This document shows, piece after piece, positions 52,037 through 61,144 of a DNA stretch of 64,000 nt. The position numbers and the translations under genes are program-made. The stretch comes from Paractinoplanes atraurantiacus. Lineage in GTDB: Bacteria > Actinomycetota > Actinomycetes > Mycobacteriales > Micromonosporaceae. Each line of letters begins with the position of its first letter. Position 1 is the first letter of the stretch. The stretch is from positions 62,001 through 126,000 of the forward strand of contig NZ_OBDY01000031.1 in assembly GCF_900215205.1 (NCBI RefSeq), written 5' to 3'. The notes beneath the pieces were generated by a model. It had not been told where the DNA came from. It ran no database searches and saw nothing but the letters and a program-made list of their open reading frames with translations.

Positions 52037-52849
52037 ATGACCGAGATGATCACCATCGGGGACTACACCGTTACCGTGCTGCGGGACGGGTCCTCGTACC
52101 TGCCGCCGTCGTTCTACCCGGGCGCCGACTTCTCCCGGTTTCCCGGGCTGCTCGGAGCGGACGGCACGTACGAGATCCGGCTCGGTGCCCATCTGGTGCG
52201 GGGCCCGGCCGGCACGTTCCTGATCGACGCCGGCGCGGGCGAACTCGCCCTGCCGTTCCCGGCCGAGCTGGCCGGCGAGAACAGCCCGGCCCACCTGGCG
52301 CGCGCCGGGAACCTGCCCGCCGCGCTGACCGAGGCCGGTGTCACGCCCGGGGACATCGACGCCGTACTGATCACGCACCTGCACCTCGACCACGTCGGCT
52401 GGATCATGAAAGACGGCGCGCCCTACTTCCCGAACGCCGTCGTCCACTACGGCGCCGAGGACTGGGCGCTGCTCGACGGCGACGAACCCACCCGCGAGAT
52501 CATGGAGGCCGCGGAGAAGGCGGGCGTCCTGCGCCCGTACGGCACGGAAGATCTTCCCGGCGTACGAGTGATGTCCGTGCCCGGGCACACGCCGGGGCAC
52601 GTGGTGATCGAGCTGGCGTCCGGCGGGCGGCGGCTGTGGTTCACCGGTGACCTGCTGCAACTGCCCGGTCAGCTGACCGACCGGGACATCCACTTCGTGA
52701 CCGACGCCGACCGCGGGCTCGCCACCGCCGCCCGGGCCCGCCTCCTCGCGCAGGCCAAACGGGAGGGGATCGTCATCGCGGCGGCGCACCTGGGCGACCC
52801 GTCGTTCCGGCTCATCGCTGCGGACGACAGCTGGATTCCGGCGCGGTAA
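52037..52849 (+). CDS. Metallo-beta-lactamase-fold hydrolase (lactonase-like)
   Basis: The 270-residue protein has the MBL metal motif HLHLDH (in LITHLHLDHVGW), the later His in VPGHTPGHVV, Asp in FTGDLLQ and the last His in AAAHLGDP. The overall layout resembles the AHL-lactonase/glyoxalase-type group, which hydrolyses lactones or thioesters. It is under the divergent TetR by the palindrome at 51994. Substrate unknown. Confidence 0.88.
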   Translation: MTEMITIGDYTVTVLRDGSSYLPPSFYPGADFSRFPGLLGADGTYEIRLGAHLVRGPAGTFLIDAGAGELALPFPAELAGENSPAHLARAGNLPAALTEAGVTPGDIDAVLITHLHLDHVGWIMKDGAPYFPNAVVHYGAEDWALLDGDEPTREIMEAAEKAGVLRPYGTEDLPGVRVMSVPGHTPGHVVIELASGGRRLWFTGDLLQLPGQLTDRDIHFVTDADRGLATAARARLLAQAKREGIVIAAAHLGDPSFRLIAADDSWIPAR

Positions 52850-52899
52850 GAGGCGGGTGGGGTCTGGAGGGGATGGATCGCTGTCGTTACTGTGCCCGT

Positions 52900-53472
52900 G
52901 TGCCCCTGTTCAACGCCGTCAAGATCTATGGCAACGATGTCGCGCCCGTGCTGGAGCCGGGGGAGCGGCTGCTGGCCATGGGCATGGTGCACACGCACTA
53001 CAGCGGTGACACCAGCGCGCTGGAGTCCGAGGGCGGCGATCCCCACCGGCCCGCCTCGTCGCAGGGGCTGGTCGACGGCGTCGACTGGACCGGGGTGCAG
53101 TACAACCAGGACCGCGTCAACCGGGCCATCGGCGGCTCGTCCGGCTCCGGCTCCGCCGCGTCGTGGGGCGGCCAGGCCTGGCAGGCCATCAAGGCGCGGG
53201 CGGTGGGCAACCTGGACTGGGCCGTCACCGACCGGCGGCTGCTGCTGCTCGACAAGGACAACGCCAATCCGCCCACCTTCAGCGTCCACTTCGCCGTGCC
53301 GCGCGAGGCGATCCGGTCGGCCCGGCGCCGCGGCAAGATCCTGTTCCAGTGGGGGCGGGTCGAGGTGAGATTCGCCGACGATTCGATGGTCGCGATGGTG
53401 CTGGCCATCGTGGACGTCGGCGCGGCCCGCAACTTCGTTCGTGCCCTCGAGACGGGAGCCGCCCGTGGCTGA
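52900..53472 (+). CDS. PH-like protein, first gene of the WXG-type operon
   Basis: The 190-residue soluble protein has a PH-like strand pattern (EPGERLLAMGMVHTHYS, WAVTDRRLLLLDKDNAN, FAVPREAIRSARRRGKILFQ) and a Gly/Ser-rich insert (SSGSGSAASWGG). GTG 52900 is chosen; ATG 52873 lies 2 bp from GGAGGGG and is less likely. It overlaps the next gene by 8 bp. Similar small proteins often precede WXG100-like genes in Actinoplanes-like genomes. Confidence 0.65.
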   Translation: MPLFNAVKIYGNDVAPVLEPGERLLAMGMVHTHYSGDTSALESEGGDPHRPASSQGLVDGVDWTGVQYNQDRVNRAIGGSSGSGSAASWGGQAWQAIKARAVGNLDWAVTDRRLLLLDKDNANPPTFSVHFAVPREAIRSARRRGKILFQWGRVEVRFADDSMVAMVLAIVDVGAARNFVRALETGAARG

Positions 53473-53797
53473 GTTCTATGCCGACCTGCCCGCGCTGGAC
53501 GCATACTCCGACCGCACCGTCGGCCGCCGCGACCAGATCGAGCAGGTCCGCAACCAGCTCGAGGCCGTGCGGGTGCCGCGTGACGCCTTCGGCTACATCC
53601 CCGGCATCGGCGGGCGCATCCACGACGCGTACGACGGCTTCGTCGACAGCTGTGTCGACGCCGCCGACCAGATCACCGACGCGGTCTACTCCCTCTCCCA
53701 GGCCGTCCGTCTCGCCTCCGAGGCCTATGCCGAGAGCGACCAGGGCGCGGTGGTCCGGATGGACACGACCGGCGCTCTGCACCAGGGAGTCCAGTGA
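53465..53797 (+). CDS. EspC/WXG100-like helical protein
   Basis: A 110-residue helical product with two long helices around a G-rich turn (IPGIGGRIHDAYDGFVDSCV, then AADQITDAVYSLSQAVRLAS), the size and shape of EspC/WXG100-like type VII secretion partners, but without a clear WxG. GTG 53465 overlaps the upstream gene by 8 bp, and the next gene overlaps by 4 bp (GTGA). Confidence 0.65.
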   Translation: MAEFYADLPALDAYSDRTVGRRDQIEQVRNQLEAVRVPRDAFGYIPGIGGRIHDAYDGFVDSCVDAADQITDAVYSLSQAVRLASEAYAESDQGAVVRMDTTGALHQGVQ

Positions 53798-54651
53798 GCC
53801 AGGAAGCGGCCAACAAGCTCGAAGTGTGGTTCGCCGGCATGCCCGGCATCGTCCAGTCCACGCTGCACCAGCCCTTCACGTGGATGAACGAGAGCCTCAA
53901 GGCGGTCAGCGGCGACCCGCAGGCGCTGATCGCGGCCGCGCCGCACTACCTGCGGATCGCCGCCGCCGTCAGCGAGCTCGCCGACGAGCAGCGCCGTGAC
54001 CGCGACACCATGGCCCCGTCCTGGCGGGGCGACGCGTACGGGGCGATGAGCGCCACCGTCGACCTGATCGACTATCAGATGCGCCAGCTCGACGAGGCCC
54101 TGAGCAAGGTGCCCGAACTGCTCGAGTCGGCCGCCGACGCGTGCGTCGAGTCCGCCAACATGATCATCGACCTGGTCACCAGCCTGGTCATGTTCGCGAT
54201 CAGCATGCTCGTGACCAACCTGGCCCTGGCCATCGTGACCGTCGGCGTCAGCGCCGCCGCCGCGGTGGCCGGCGTGCTGGCCAAGGCCGCGCAGACCGCC
54301 GCCCGGATCTCCTCGGTCGTGGCCAAGCTCTCCCGGCTGCTCACCAAGGTCGCCGACATCCTGCGCAAGCTCCAGACGATCCTGCAGAAGATCGTCGAGC
54401 AGCTCAAACGGCTCCAGCAGGCGCTGACCGACATGAAGAAGGCGGCCAAGGCGGCCAAGGGCATGGACAAGGTCAGGCTGCGGGCCGAGTTCATGGGCAA
54501 GAACGGGCTGGTCAGCAACGCCATCAAGGTCGGCACGGCCGGCGTGGTGGCGCCGCCGACCACCGGCAGCGCGGCCAAGGACGCCGGCATCAGCTACGTG
54601 GACGGCCTGATCGCCACCGACGACGCGATCGACGTCACCAGGCCGTCGTAG
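53794..54651 (+). CDS. WXG-fold protein with hydrophobic middle, candidate T7SS-type substrate
   Basis: The 285-residue protein has an N-terminal helical domain with a WxG (MAPSWRGDAYGAMSATVDLI), a hydrophobic middle (MIIDLVTSLVMFAISMLVTN, then LALAIVTVGVSAAAAVAGVL), a coiled-coil-like basic helix (about 178-225, IVEQLKRLQQALTDMKKAAK) and a short polar tail ending ATDDAIDVTRPS. No toxin domain is seen. It is last in the operon and convergent with the YbaB-like pair. Confidence 0.68.
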   Translation: MSQEAANKLEVWFAGMPGIVQSTLHQPFTWMNESLKAVSGDPQALIAAAPHYLRIAAAVSELADEQRRDRDTMAPSWRGDAYGAMSATVDLIDYQMRQLDEALSKVPELLESAADACVESANMIIDLVTSLVMFAISMLVTNLALAIVTVGVSAAAAVAGVLAKAAQTAARISSVVAKLSRLLTKVADILRKLQTILQKIVEQLKRLQQALTDMKKAAKAAKGMDKVRLRAEFMGKNGLVSNAIKVGTAGVVAPPTTGSAAKDAGISYVDGLIATDDAIDVTRPS

Positions 54652-54652
54652 G

Positions 54653-55066
54653 TCACTGGTCGAGCAGGCGGTCCAGCGACCGGTCGAGGCGGTCCAGCCG
54701 GTCCATGGTGGCGTCCATGCGCTGCTCGAACGCCCGCATCTTGCGCTCCTCGTCCAGGTCGGCCGGTGCGTGACCGGCCGCTTCGGCCAGGGACTGCTCG
54801 GCCCGGGCCAGCGCCGCGTTGGCCGCGGCGGCCACCCGCGCGGCCACCGTCCGTGCGTCGAGGTCACGGAGGGCGCGCGGGCTCACCCGTACGGCAAGAA
54901 TGTGACCCGCACCGGACGCGGTGACGGTGACCAGACCGCCCTCGTCCTGCCCGGTGACCGTCGCCGACGCGGCGGCGTCGACCCGCTCGGTCGTCTCGGC
55001 CAGCTGGCGCGGATAGTCGGCGATCGCCTGCTCCAGCGCGGCCAGGGACCGCTCGGCGTCACTCAT
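54653..55066 (-). CDS. YbaB/EbfC family nucleoid-associated-like protein
   Basis: The 137-residue helical/strand protein has the YbaB core (VTVTASGAGHILAVRVSPRA, then LRDLDARTVAARVAAAANAA) and a heptad-like tail with repeated DRLDR units (DRLDRLDRSLDRLLDQ). It overlaps its upstream homologue by 4 bp. YbaB proteins bind DNA; those paired with WXG100-like genes have no proven role. Confidence 0.8.
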   Translation of the reverse strand: MSDAERSLAALEQAIADYPRQLAETTERVDAAASATVTGQDEGGLVTVTASGAGHILAVRVSPRALRDLDARTVAARVAAAANAALARAEQSLAEAAGHAPADLDEERKMRAFEQRMDATMDRLDRLDRSLDRLLDQ

Positions 55067-55395
55067 CGCGCGACCTCGTCGCGGATCTGCTCGGGCAGGG
55101 CCTCCAGCATCGCCTGCCGCGTGGCCGCGCGAGCCTGCGTGAGACCGTCGTTGAGCAGGCCGGTGAGCAGCCGGTCGAGCTCCTCCGGGCCGGACCGCAG
55201 CGCGTCCGGACGCAGGTTCAGCTCCACGACGCGGGGCCGCCCGTCGACGACCACCTCGGCCCGCCCGTCCGGATCGGCGGCCCGGAAGTCTCGCCCCTGC
55301 GCGGCCTCGGCGGTCGACTGCAGCCGGGCGCTGACCTCCGCCAGCTCCTCGCTGATGGCGCGCAGCCGGTTTCCCAGCTCATCGAAATCGGACAT
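55063..55395 (-). CDS. YbaB/EbfC-like protein
   Basis: A 110-residue second YbaB-like protein (AEVVVDGRPRVVELNLRPDA, then LRSGPEELDRLLTGLLNDGL). Start ATG 55395; the 4-bp overlap with the gene at 55066 shows one operon. It may form heterodimers with the longer homologue. It is divergent from the GH43 gene with an 84-bp gap. Confidence 0.75.
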   Translation of the reverse strand: MSDFDELGNRLRAISEELAEVSARLQSTAEAAQGRDFRAADPDGRAEVVVDGRPRVVELNLRPDALRSGPEELDRLLTGLLNDGLTQARAATRQAMLEALPEQIRDEVAR

Positions 55396-55463
55396 CGGCC
55401 GACTCTAATTCATGCCACGTCGCGACGAAACTCGCCCCAGACCTTTCGCAAGTTGCACCTGAT

Positions 55464-55478
55464 TCCGTAACTTACGGA
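55464..55478. promoter_or_regulatory. Palindromic operator TCCGTAA-C-TTACGGA at the GH43 start
   Basis: Perfect 7-bp arms around one base, ending one base before the ATG and covering the ribosome site. It is likely bound by a sugar-responsive repressor (LacI/GntR type) encoded elsewhere. Confidence 0.65.
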
Positions 55479-55479
55479 G

Positions 55480-57123
55480 ATGAAAACCGTAACCCGACGG
55501 GCGATCCGCAACCCGGTGCTGACCGGCTTCCATCCCGACCCGTCGATCGTGCGGGTCGGCTCCGACTATTTCATCGCCACCTCGACCTTCGAGTGGATGC
55601 CGGGCGTGCGGATCCACCACTCGACGAACCTGGTCGACTGGCGGCCGATGGGCGGGGCGCTCACGGAGAAACGGCTGCTGGACCTCACCGGCGCCGGGGA
55701 CTCCAACGGGGTGTGGGCGCCCAGCCTCAGCTACCACGACGGCGTGTTCCACCTGCTCTACACCGACGTCGCCACCTTTCAGGCCGGCTATTGGGACCCG
55801 CAGAACTACCTGGTCACCGGCCCGACACCGACCGGGCCGTGGTCCGACCCGGTCGTGCTGCACGGCCGCGGCTTCGACGCCTCCCTCTTCCACGACGAGG
55901 ACGGCACGACCTGGATGCTGTCGATGGTCGCCGACTGGCGTCCCGGCCGGAACCGCTTCGCCGGCATCTCGCTGCAGCAGTACGACCTGCAGGCCCGCCG
56001 CCTCGTCGGGCCCGAGCACGCGATCTTCCAGGGCACCGGGGCCGCCCTCACCGAGGCGCCCAACCTCTACCGCAAGGACGGCTGGTATTACCTGGTCACC
56101 GCCGAGGGCGGCACCAGCTGGGAGCACCAGGTCACGGTCGCCCGTTCCAGCCACCTGCTCGGCCCCTATCTGGCCGATCCCTCGGGGCCGTTGCTGACCT
56201 CGTACGGAAAACCGGATCTGACCCTGCAGAAAGCCGGACACGGAAGCCTCGTGCGGACGCCGGGCGGCCAGTGGTACCTCGCCCATCTCGTCGGCCGGCC
56301 CTACACGCCGCTCGGCCGCTGCGTGCTCGGCCGGGAGACCGCGATCCAGGAGGTGACCTGGACCGACACCGGATGGCCGCGCATCGCCGACGGCCGGCCC
56401 TCAGTCATGGTGGCCGCTCCCGAGGGGGTGACGATCGCCGACGTACGCCCGGTCTCGTCCGAGGAGTTCGAGGACGACCACTTCGACGAGCCCACCCTGG
56501 GCGTCAACTGGTCGACCCTGCGCCGCCCGGCCGACCCGTCGTGGATCGACCTGAGCACCCGCCCGTCGTTCCTGCGCATCCGCGGCGGCCAGTCGCCGAT
56601 GGGACGGCAGCGGCCCAGCCTGGTCGCCCGCCGCGTCGTCGCCGAGAACTGCGCGTTCGAGGCCGTCATGGAGTTCACGCCCCGAAACTATCGGCAGCTG
56701 GCCGGCATCACCGCCTACTACAACTCCCGCAACTGGTACTTCCTGCACGTCACGGCCGACGACGACGGCACCCGCGTCGTCGACCTGCTCACGTGCGACT
56801 CCGGCCGTGTCACGATCGTCCCGGGCGTGCGCACCGCCGTGCCGGGGGACAGGACCGGTCTTCGCCTGCGCTTCGACGGTCCGTCGCTGACTTTCCAGTA
56901 CGCGGCCGAGCCCGGCCCGGACGCGGTCTGGACCCAGGCCGGCCCGGCCCAGGACGCGACGACCCTCTCGGACGAGTATGCGGCCCAGGCCGTCGACGGC
57001 GAGCCCGAGGCGTGGGGCTTCACCGGCGCCTTCACCGGCCTGTGGGTGCAGGACCTGGGCGCCGAGGGCGGTTACGCCGACTTCGACCGGGCGGTCTATT
57101 CGGGTTCTTTTTCGGCGACCTGA
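55480..57123 (+). CDS. Glycoside hydrolase family 43 beta-xylosidase
   Basis: The 547-residue cytoplasmic enzyme has a five-bladed GH43 domain with D20 (HPDPS, base), D133 (GFDASLFHDED) and E192 (ALTEAPNLYRKDGWYYL, acid), and a C-terminal beta-sandwich (about 350-547, HFDEPTLGVNWSTLR) typical of GH43_11 xylosidases. It cleaves xylose or arabinose from imported xylo-oligosaccharides. No signal peptide. Control through the palindrome at 55464 is inferred. No transporter is adjacent. Confidence 0.9.
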   Translation: MKTVTRRAIRNPVLTGFHPDPSIVRVGSDYFIATSTFEWMPGVRIHHSTNLVDWRPMGGALTEKRLLDLTGAGDSNGVWAPSLSYHDGVFHLLYTDVATFQAGYWDPQNYLVTGPTPTGPWSDPVVLHGRGFDASLFHDEDGTTWMLSMVADWRPGRNRFAGISLQQYDLQARRLVGPEHAIFQGTGAALTEAPNLYRKDGWYYLVTAEGGTSWEHQVTVARSSHLLGPYLADPSGPLLTSYGKPDLTLQKAGHGSLVRTPGGQWYLAHLVGRPYTPLGRCVLGRETAIQEVTWTDTGWPRIADGRPSVMVAAPEGVTIADVRPVSSEEFEDDHFDEPTLGVNWSTLRRPADPSWIDLSTRPSFLRIRGGQSPMGRQRPSLVARRVVAENCAFEAVMEFTPRNYRQLAGITAYYNSRNWYFLHVTADDDGTRVVDLLTCDSGRVTIVPGVRTAVPGDRTGLRLRFDGPSLTFQYAAEPGPDAVWTQAGPAQDATTLSDEYAAQAVDGEPEAWGFTGAFTGLWVQDLGAEGGYADFDRAVYSGSFSAT

Positions 57124-57163
57124 AGTCCTTGAGTCTTTCCAGAAAAGTCCGATCTAAGGGCTC

Positions 57164-59410
57164 GTGCGACGCGACCCTGTCCTCCTGGCTATGGCGGCCC
57201 TGACGCTGCTGGGTGGTGTGCTGTTCGTCGCCCTGCCCGACGGAGTGCCCCAGGCGACGGCGTTCTGGGGCTTGCAGGTGCCGTTCGACGCCCTGCTCGC
57301 CGTCGGCGCCTGGCGGCTGCGCCAGATCTCGCCGGCGCGTTTCCGCCGGTTCTGGGCGATCATCGCCTTCGCCGGCGCCTGCTTCACCGTCGGCGACTTC
57401 TCGCAGTTCATCACGTTCTCGTCGGACTCGATGAACGGCGGCGCCGTGCAGACGGCGCTGTTCACGATCGGCATGTGCAGCAACGTCGTCGCCTGCCTTA
57501 TCTTCCCGCAGGGCCTCGAGACCCGCCGCGACAAGAGCATCTTCTGGCTGGACGCGGCGACGGTGCTGGTGGGCGGCGGCGTCGCGGCGTGGTGCTACGC
57601 CTATACGGCCGATGACCAGTTCAACGCCGGCCTCACCGCGGCGCTGGTGGTGGTGGCCGCGTTCTGCGCGACCAAGGTGGCCCTCATCCACGAGCCCCCG
57701 ATGGCCCGCGTAGCGGCCTGGCCCATGGTCGCCGCGTGCGCGCTCCAGGGCGTCGCGACCTTCCTGCCCGGCGCCTTCCAGGACCCCACCAACCCCGCGG
57801 TTCTCTTCGTACGCCTCCTGCCGTCGGCCCTGATCGCGGCCGGCCCCCGCATCCAGGAGGTGCTGGTCCGCCGCGGCGGCTCCTCGCGCCGGATCCAGCG
57901 GCGGCCGTACAGCCTTCTGCCGTACGGGATGATCCTGCTGACCTTCGTGATTTTCTTCGCGATGATGCCCGAGCACGCCTCGTCGCAGCTGTGGGGCGCG
58001 GCCCTCGGCGTCGTCGTGGTCGCGTGCCTGGTCGCCGGCCGGCAACTCGTGGCCTTCCACGACAACATGACCCTGATCCGCCGGCTCGGCGAGCACGAGG
58101 TGCTGCTGCGCGAGCAGGCCTCGCTGGACGGTCTCACCAAGCTGGCCAACCGCATCACGTTCAACGAGCAGATGGCCGCGGTCGTCGGGACGCGGGAGGC
58201 CTGCGTCCTGCTGATCGACCTGGACGACTTCAAGACGGTGAACGACACGATGGGCCACGCGGCCGGCGACGCCCTGCTGGTGGCCGTGGCCGAGCGGCTG
58301 CGCCGGTCCGTCCGCAAGGACGACCTGGTGGCCCGCCTCGGCGGCGACGAGTTCGCGGTGCTGCTGCCCGGCGCCGACGCCGGCATCGGCGGCGCCATCG
58401 CCGACGAGATCCAGCGCCTGCTCAACGAGCCGGTCGAGATCCAGTCCCACACGCTGTTCACCCGGGCCAGCGTCGGCGTCGCCGCCGCGGCGGCCGGTGA
58501 CGAGCCGTCCAGCCTGCTGAGCAACGCCGACATCGCCATGTACGAGGCCAAGGGCCGCGGCAAGAGCATGTGGGTGCGCTACACCGACGAGATGGGCGCG
58601 CGGATCAGCGCCGAGGCGGAGCTCATCCGCGAGATGCGCGAGGCTCTGGACGCCGGCCAGTTCGAGCTGGTCTACCAGCCGATCGTGCGCCTGACCGATC
58701 TCAAGACCACGGGCGTGGAGGCGCTGCTGCGGTGGAACCACCCCGTACGCGGCCTGGTCTCGCCCGTCGAGTTCATCCCCGTCGCCGAGAAGACCGGCCT
58801 GATCGTGGCGATCGGCCGCTGGGTCCTCTGGCAGGCCTGCCGTCAGGGCGTGGCCTGGCTGCGGGCCAACCCCGAGGTCATGGGCATGTCGGTCGGCGTC
58901 AACGTGGCCGGCCGCCAGCTCAAGGAGCACGGCTTCGTGGCCGAGGTGGCCCGGGCACTGGGGGAGACCGGCATGCCCGCGAGCTGCCTGACCATCGAGG
59001 TCACGGAGACCGCGGTCCTCGACGACCAGGAGTCCCTGGACGCCCTGCTGGCGCTGCGCGCGCTCGGCGTGAAGCTGGCCCTGGACGACTTCGGCACGGC
59101 CGCCTCCTCGCTGGGCCTGCTGCTGACCACCCCGGTGACGACCCTGAAGCTGGACCGCTCGTTCGTCGAGTCCATCACCACGGTCGGCCGCCAGTCGGCG
59201 GTGGCCACGGCGGTCAGCCAGATGGCCGGCGCGCTGGAGCTGTCGTCGGTGGCCGAGGGCATCGAGACGCCCGAGCAGCGGGATCTGCTGCTGGCCCTCG
59301 GCTACGAGTTCGGCCAGGGCTACCTGTTCTCCCGCCCGGTACCGGCGGCCCGCATCGACGAGATCATCGGCACGCCGGCCTGGGTGCCCGGCTCGACGAT
59401 CACGGGCTGA
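57164..59410 (+). CDS. Membrane GGDEF-EAL cyclic-di-GMP enzyme
   Basis: The 748-residue protein has about eight to nine N-terminal helices (1-300), then a GGDEF domain (LGGDEF, G393-F397) and an EAL domain (E519-A520-L521, with the NVAGRQL and DDFGTAASSL motifs). Both active sites look intact, so it may make and break c-di-GMP. The MASE-like membrane part may sense a ligand. Start GTG 57164, 40 bp after the GH43 gene. Confidence 0.9.
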   Translation: MRRDPVLLAMAALTLLGGVLFVALPDGVPQATAFWGLQVPFDALLAVGAWRLRQISPARFRRFWAIIAFAGACFTVGDFSQFITFSSDSMNGGAVQTALFTIGMCSNVVACLIFPQGLETRRDKSIFWLDAATVLVGGGVAAWCYAYTADDQFNAGLTAALVVVAAFCATKVALIHEPPMARVAAWPMVAACALQGVATFLPGAFQDPTNPAVLFVRLLPSALIAAGPRIQEVLVRRGGSSRRIQRRPYSLLPYGMILLTFVIFFAMMPEHASSQLWGAALGVVVVACLVAGRQLVAFHDNMTLIRRLGEHEVLLREQASLDGLTKLANRITFNEQMAAVVGTREACVLLIDLDDFKTVNDTMGHAAGDALLVAVAERLRRSVRKDDLVARLGGDEFAVLLPGADAGIGGAIADEIQRLLNEPVEIQSHTLFTRASVGVAAAAAGDEPSSLLSNADIAMYEAKGRGKSMWVRYTDEMGARISAEAELIREMREALDAGQFELVYQPIVRLTDLKTTGVEALLRWNHPVRGLVSPVEFIPVAEKTGLIVAIGRWVLWQACRQGVAWLRANPEVMGMSVGVNVAGRQLKEHGFVAEVARALGETGMPASCLTIEVTETAVLDDQESLDALLALRALGVKLALDDFGTAASSLGLLLTTPVTTLKLDRSFVESITTVGRQSAVATAVSQMAGALELSSVAEGIETPEQRDLLLALGYEFGQGYLFSRPVPAARIDEIIGTPAWVPGSTITG

Positions 59411-59439
59411 CCCTTTTTCGGACGGCCTATCATTCCGCC

Positions 59440-60321
59440 ATGGCGCGGCCGCTGATCTCAGCTCTGATCGTCGTCGTCAGCATTCTCTCCGTGACGGCCT
59501 TCCCGCCCCCGGCGGCGGCCTCGGCGATGGACCGGCTGGCCGGCCCGGCCACCGCCGCCGAGCTGCACGTGATGACGTTCAACCTGCGCTTCGCCGACGA
59601 TTCCTGGGTGCGGCGGCGCCCCGTGATGCGCGCCCTGCTGGCCACCGAACGGCCGGACCTGATCGGCACCCAGGAGGGCCTGGTCGCTCAGCTGGGCGAC
59701 ATCAGGGACGACCTCGGCGGCGACTACGACTACATCGGAACGGGACGCCAGGGCGGCACCGCCGGCGAGTTCATGGCCATCTTCTTTCGCCAAGACCGGC
59801 TGACCCCGCAGACGTACGGCGATTTCTGGCTCTCCGACACTCCGCAGATCCCCGGCTCCGAGACCTGGGGCGGCTTCGCCATCCGAATGGTCACCTGGGT
59901 GCGGTTCGTCGACCGGGCGACCGGCAAGCGCTTCTACGCGGTGAACACCCACCTCGACAACTTGAGCGAGTACGCCCGCGAGCGCTCCGCCCACCTCATC
60001 CGCGACCGCCTGGCGGCGCTGGACCCGCCGCTGCCGATCATCCTGACCGGCGACTTCAACAGCCCATCAGGTAGCCCGGTCTACGACCTCCTGATCACCC
60101 GGGCCGGCTACCGCGACACCTGGCTCGCAGCGGCCAGGCGCAGCCCCGCGTACGGCACCTTCCACGCCTACCGCCCCCTGGTGCCGGACGGCCCGCGCAT
60201 CGACTGGGTGCTGACCACCCCCGGCGTCACCGTGCCGGCCGCCCTGATCAACGTCTATCGCAGCGGCACCCAGTACCCCAGCGACCACCTGCCGGTCCAG
60301 GTCCGGCTGCGCCTGCCGTGA
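59440..60321 (+). CDS. Exported endonuclease/exonuclease/phosphatase-family protein
   Basis: The 293-residue precursor has a signal peptide (MARPLISALIVVVSILSVTA, cleavage near 30) and an EEP domain: MTFNLRF (Asn), GTQEG (metal Glu), VNTHLDN, LTGDFNSPSGSP and PSDHLPVQV (final His). EEP enzymes cut DNA, sugars or phospholipids outside the cell. It follows the GGDEF-EAL gene by 29 bp, possibly cotranscribed. Confidence 0.86.
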   Translation: MARPLISALIVVVSILSVTAFPPPAAASAMDRLAGPATAAELHVMTFNLRFADDSWVRRRPVMRALLATERPDLIGTQEGLVAQLGDIRDDLGGDYDYIGTGRQGGTAGEFMAIFFRQDRLTPQTYGDFWLSDTPQIPGSETWGGFAIRMVTWVRFVDRATGKRFYAVNTHLDNLSEYARERSAHLIRDRLAALDPPLPIILTGDFNSPSGSPVYDLLITRAGYRDTWLAAARRSPAYGTFHAYRPLVPDGPRIDWVLTTPGVTVPAALINVYRSGTQYPSDHLPVQVRLRLP

Positions 60322-60343
60322 AGCCATAGATCAAAATGCGTTC

Positions 60344-60904
60344 GTGACCGCCTACCTGAGCACCGACCGCCTGACCTTGCGCCACTTCACCCCCGACGAC
60401 GCCGACCTGCTGATCGAACTGGACGGCGACCCGGCGGTGATGCGCTACCTGAGCGGCGGCGAGCCGACCCCACCGGAGGTCATCCGCGACCGCCACCTGC
60501 CCGGCATCCTCGCCGGCTACGACCGCTGGGACGGCAAGCTGGGCCTGTTCGCGGCCTTCGCCGACGGCGCCTTCATCGGCTGGTTCATCCTGCGGCCCGA
60601 GCGTGACGGCCCGCTCGACGAGGTGGAGCTCGGCTACCGCCTGCGCCGCGAGGCGTGGGGCAGGGGTTACGCCACCGAGGGCTCGAGGGCGCTGCTGCAC
60701 AAGGCGTTCACCGAGCTGGGAGTCCACAGGGTCTGGGCCGACACGATGCTCGTGAACAAGGGCTCCCAGAACGTGATGAAAAAGCTGGGCATGACCCTGA
60801 CAACCACCCTGGAAACCCCTCCCGACATGCAAAAGGTCGAGGGCGCCGACCAGGGCGGAGTCCGCTACGAGATCACCGAAGACCAGTGGTCCCGGAACCC
60901 CTAG
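60344..60904 (+). CDS. GNAT N-acetyltransferase
   Basis: The 186-residue protein has a RimJ/RimL-type GNAT pattern: STDRLTLRHFTPDDADLLIE, the acetyl-CoA P-loop (LRREAWGRGYATEGSRALL, motif A) and VNKGSQNVMKKLGM (motif B). Start GTG 60344. It acetylates an amine, possibly a ribosomal protein terminus or a small molecule. Confidence 0.88.
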   Translation: MTAYLSTDRLTLRHFTPDDADLLIELDGDPAVMRYLSGGEPTPPEVIRDRHLPGILAGYDRWDGKLGLFAAFADGAFIGWFILRPERDGPLDEVELGYRLRREAWGRGYATEGSRALLHKAFTELGVHRVWADTMLVNKGSQNVMKKLGMTLTTTLETPPDMQKVEGADQGGVRYEITEDQWSRNP

Positions 60905-61144
60905 GCTTTCTCTCTCCGGCGTTTTGTCGCCCCGTTGATTTGTTCGCCCCTTTGTCGTGCGCAGGAGCCCCTTGGGTCCGAGGCGGCCACGCAGGCCGAG
61001 CCAGCGGTCCAGGCCGAGGCGAGAGCGCCGGCGGAGCTGGCCGTGCAGCCCGAGGTGGAAGTGCGGCCCGAGCCGGGCTCTTCCGAATTGGCCTGGGCCG
61101 CAGCGGGTCGCGGAATCTGCGGGAATTCGCGACTCGGTGCTTCG

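Noticed and set aside
55063..55066. Single fused YbaB gene from 54653 to 55395
   Set aside because: The two frames differ and overlap by ATGA with separate starts, the usual sign of coupled genes rather than a frameshift.
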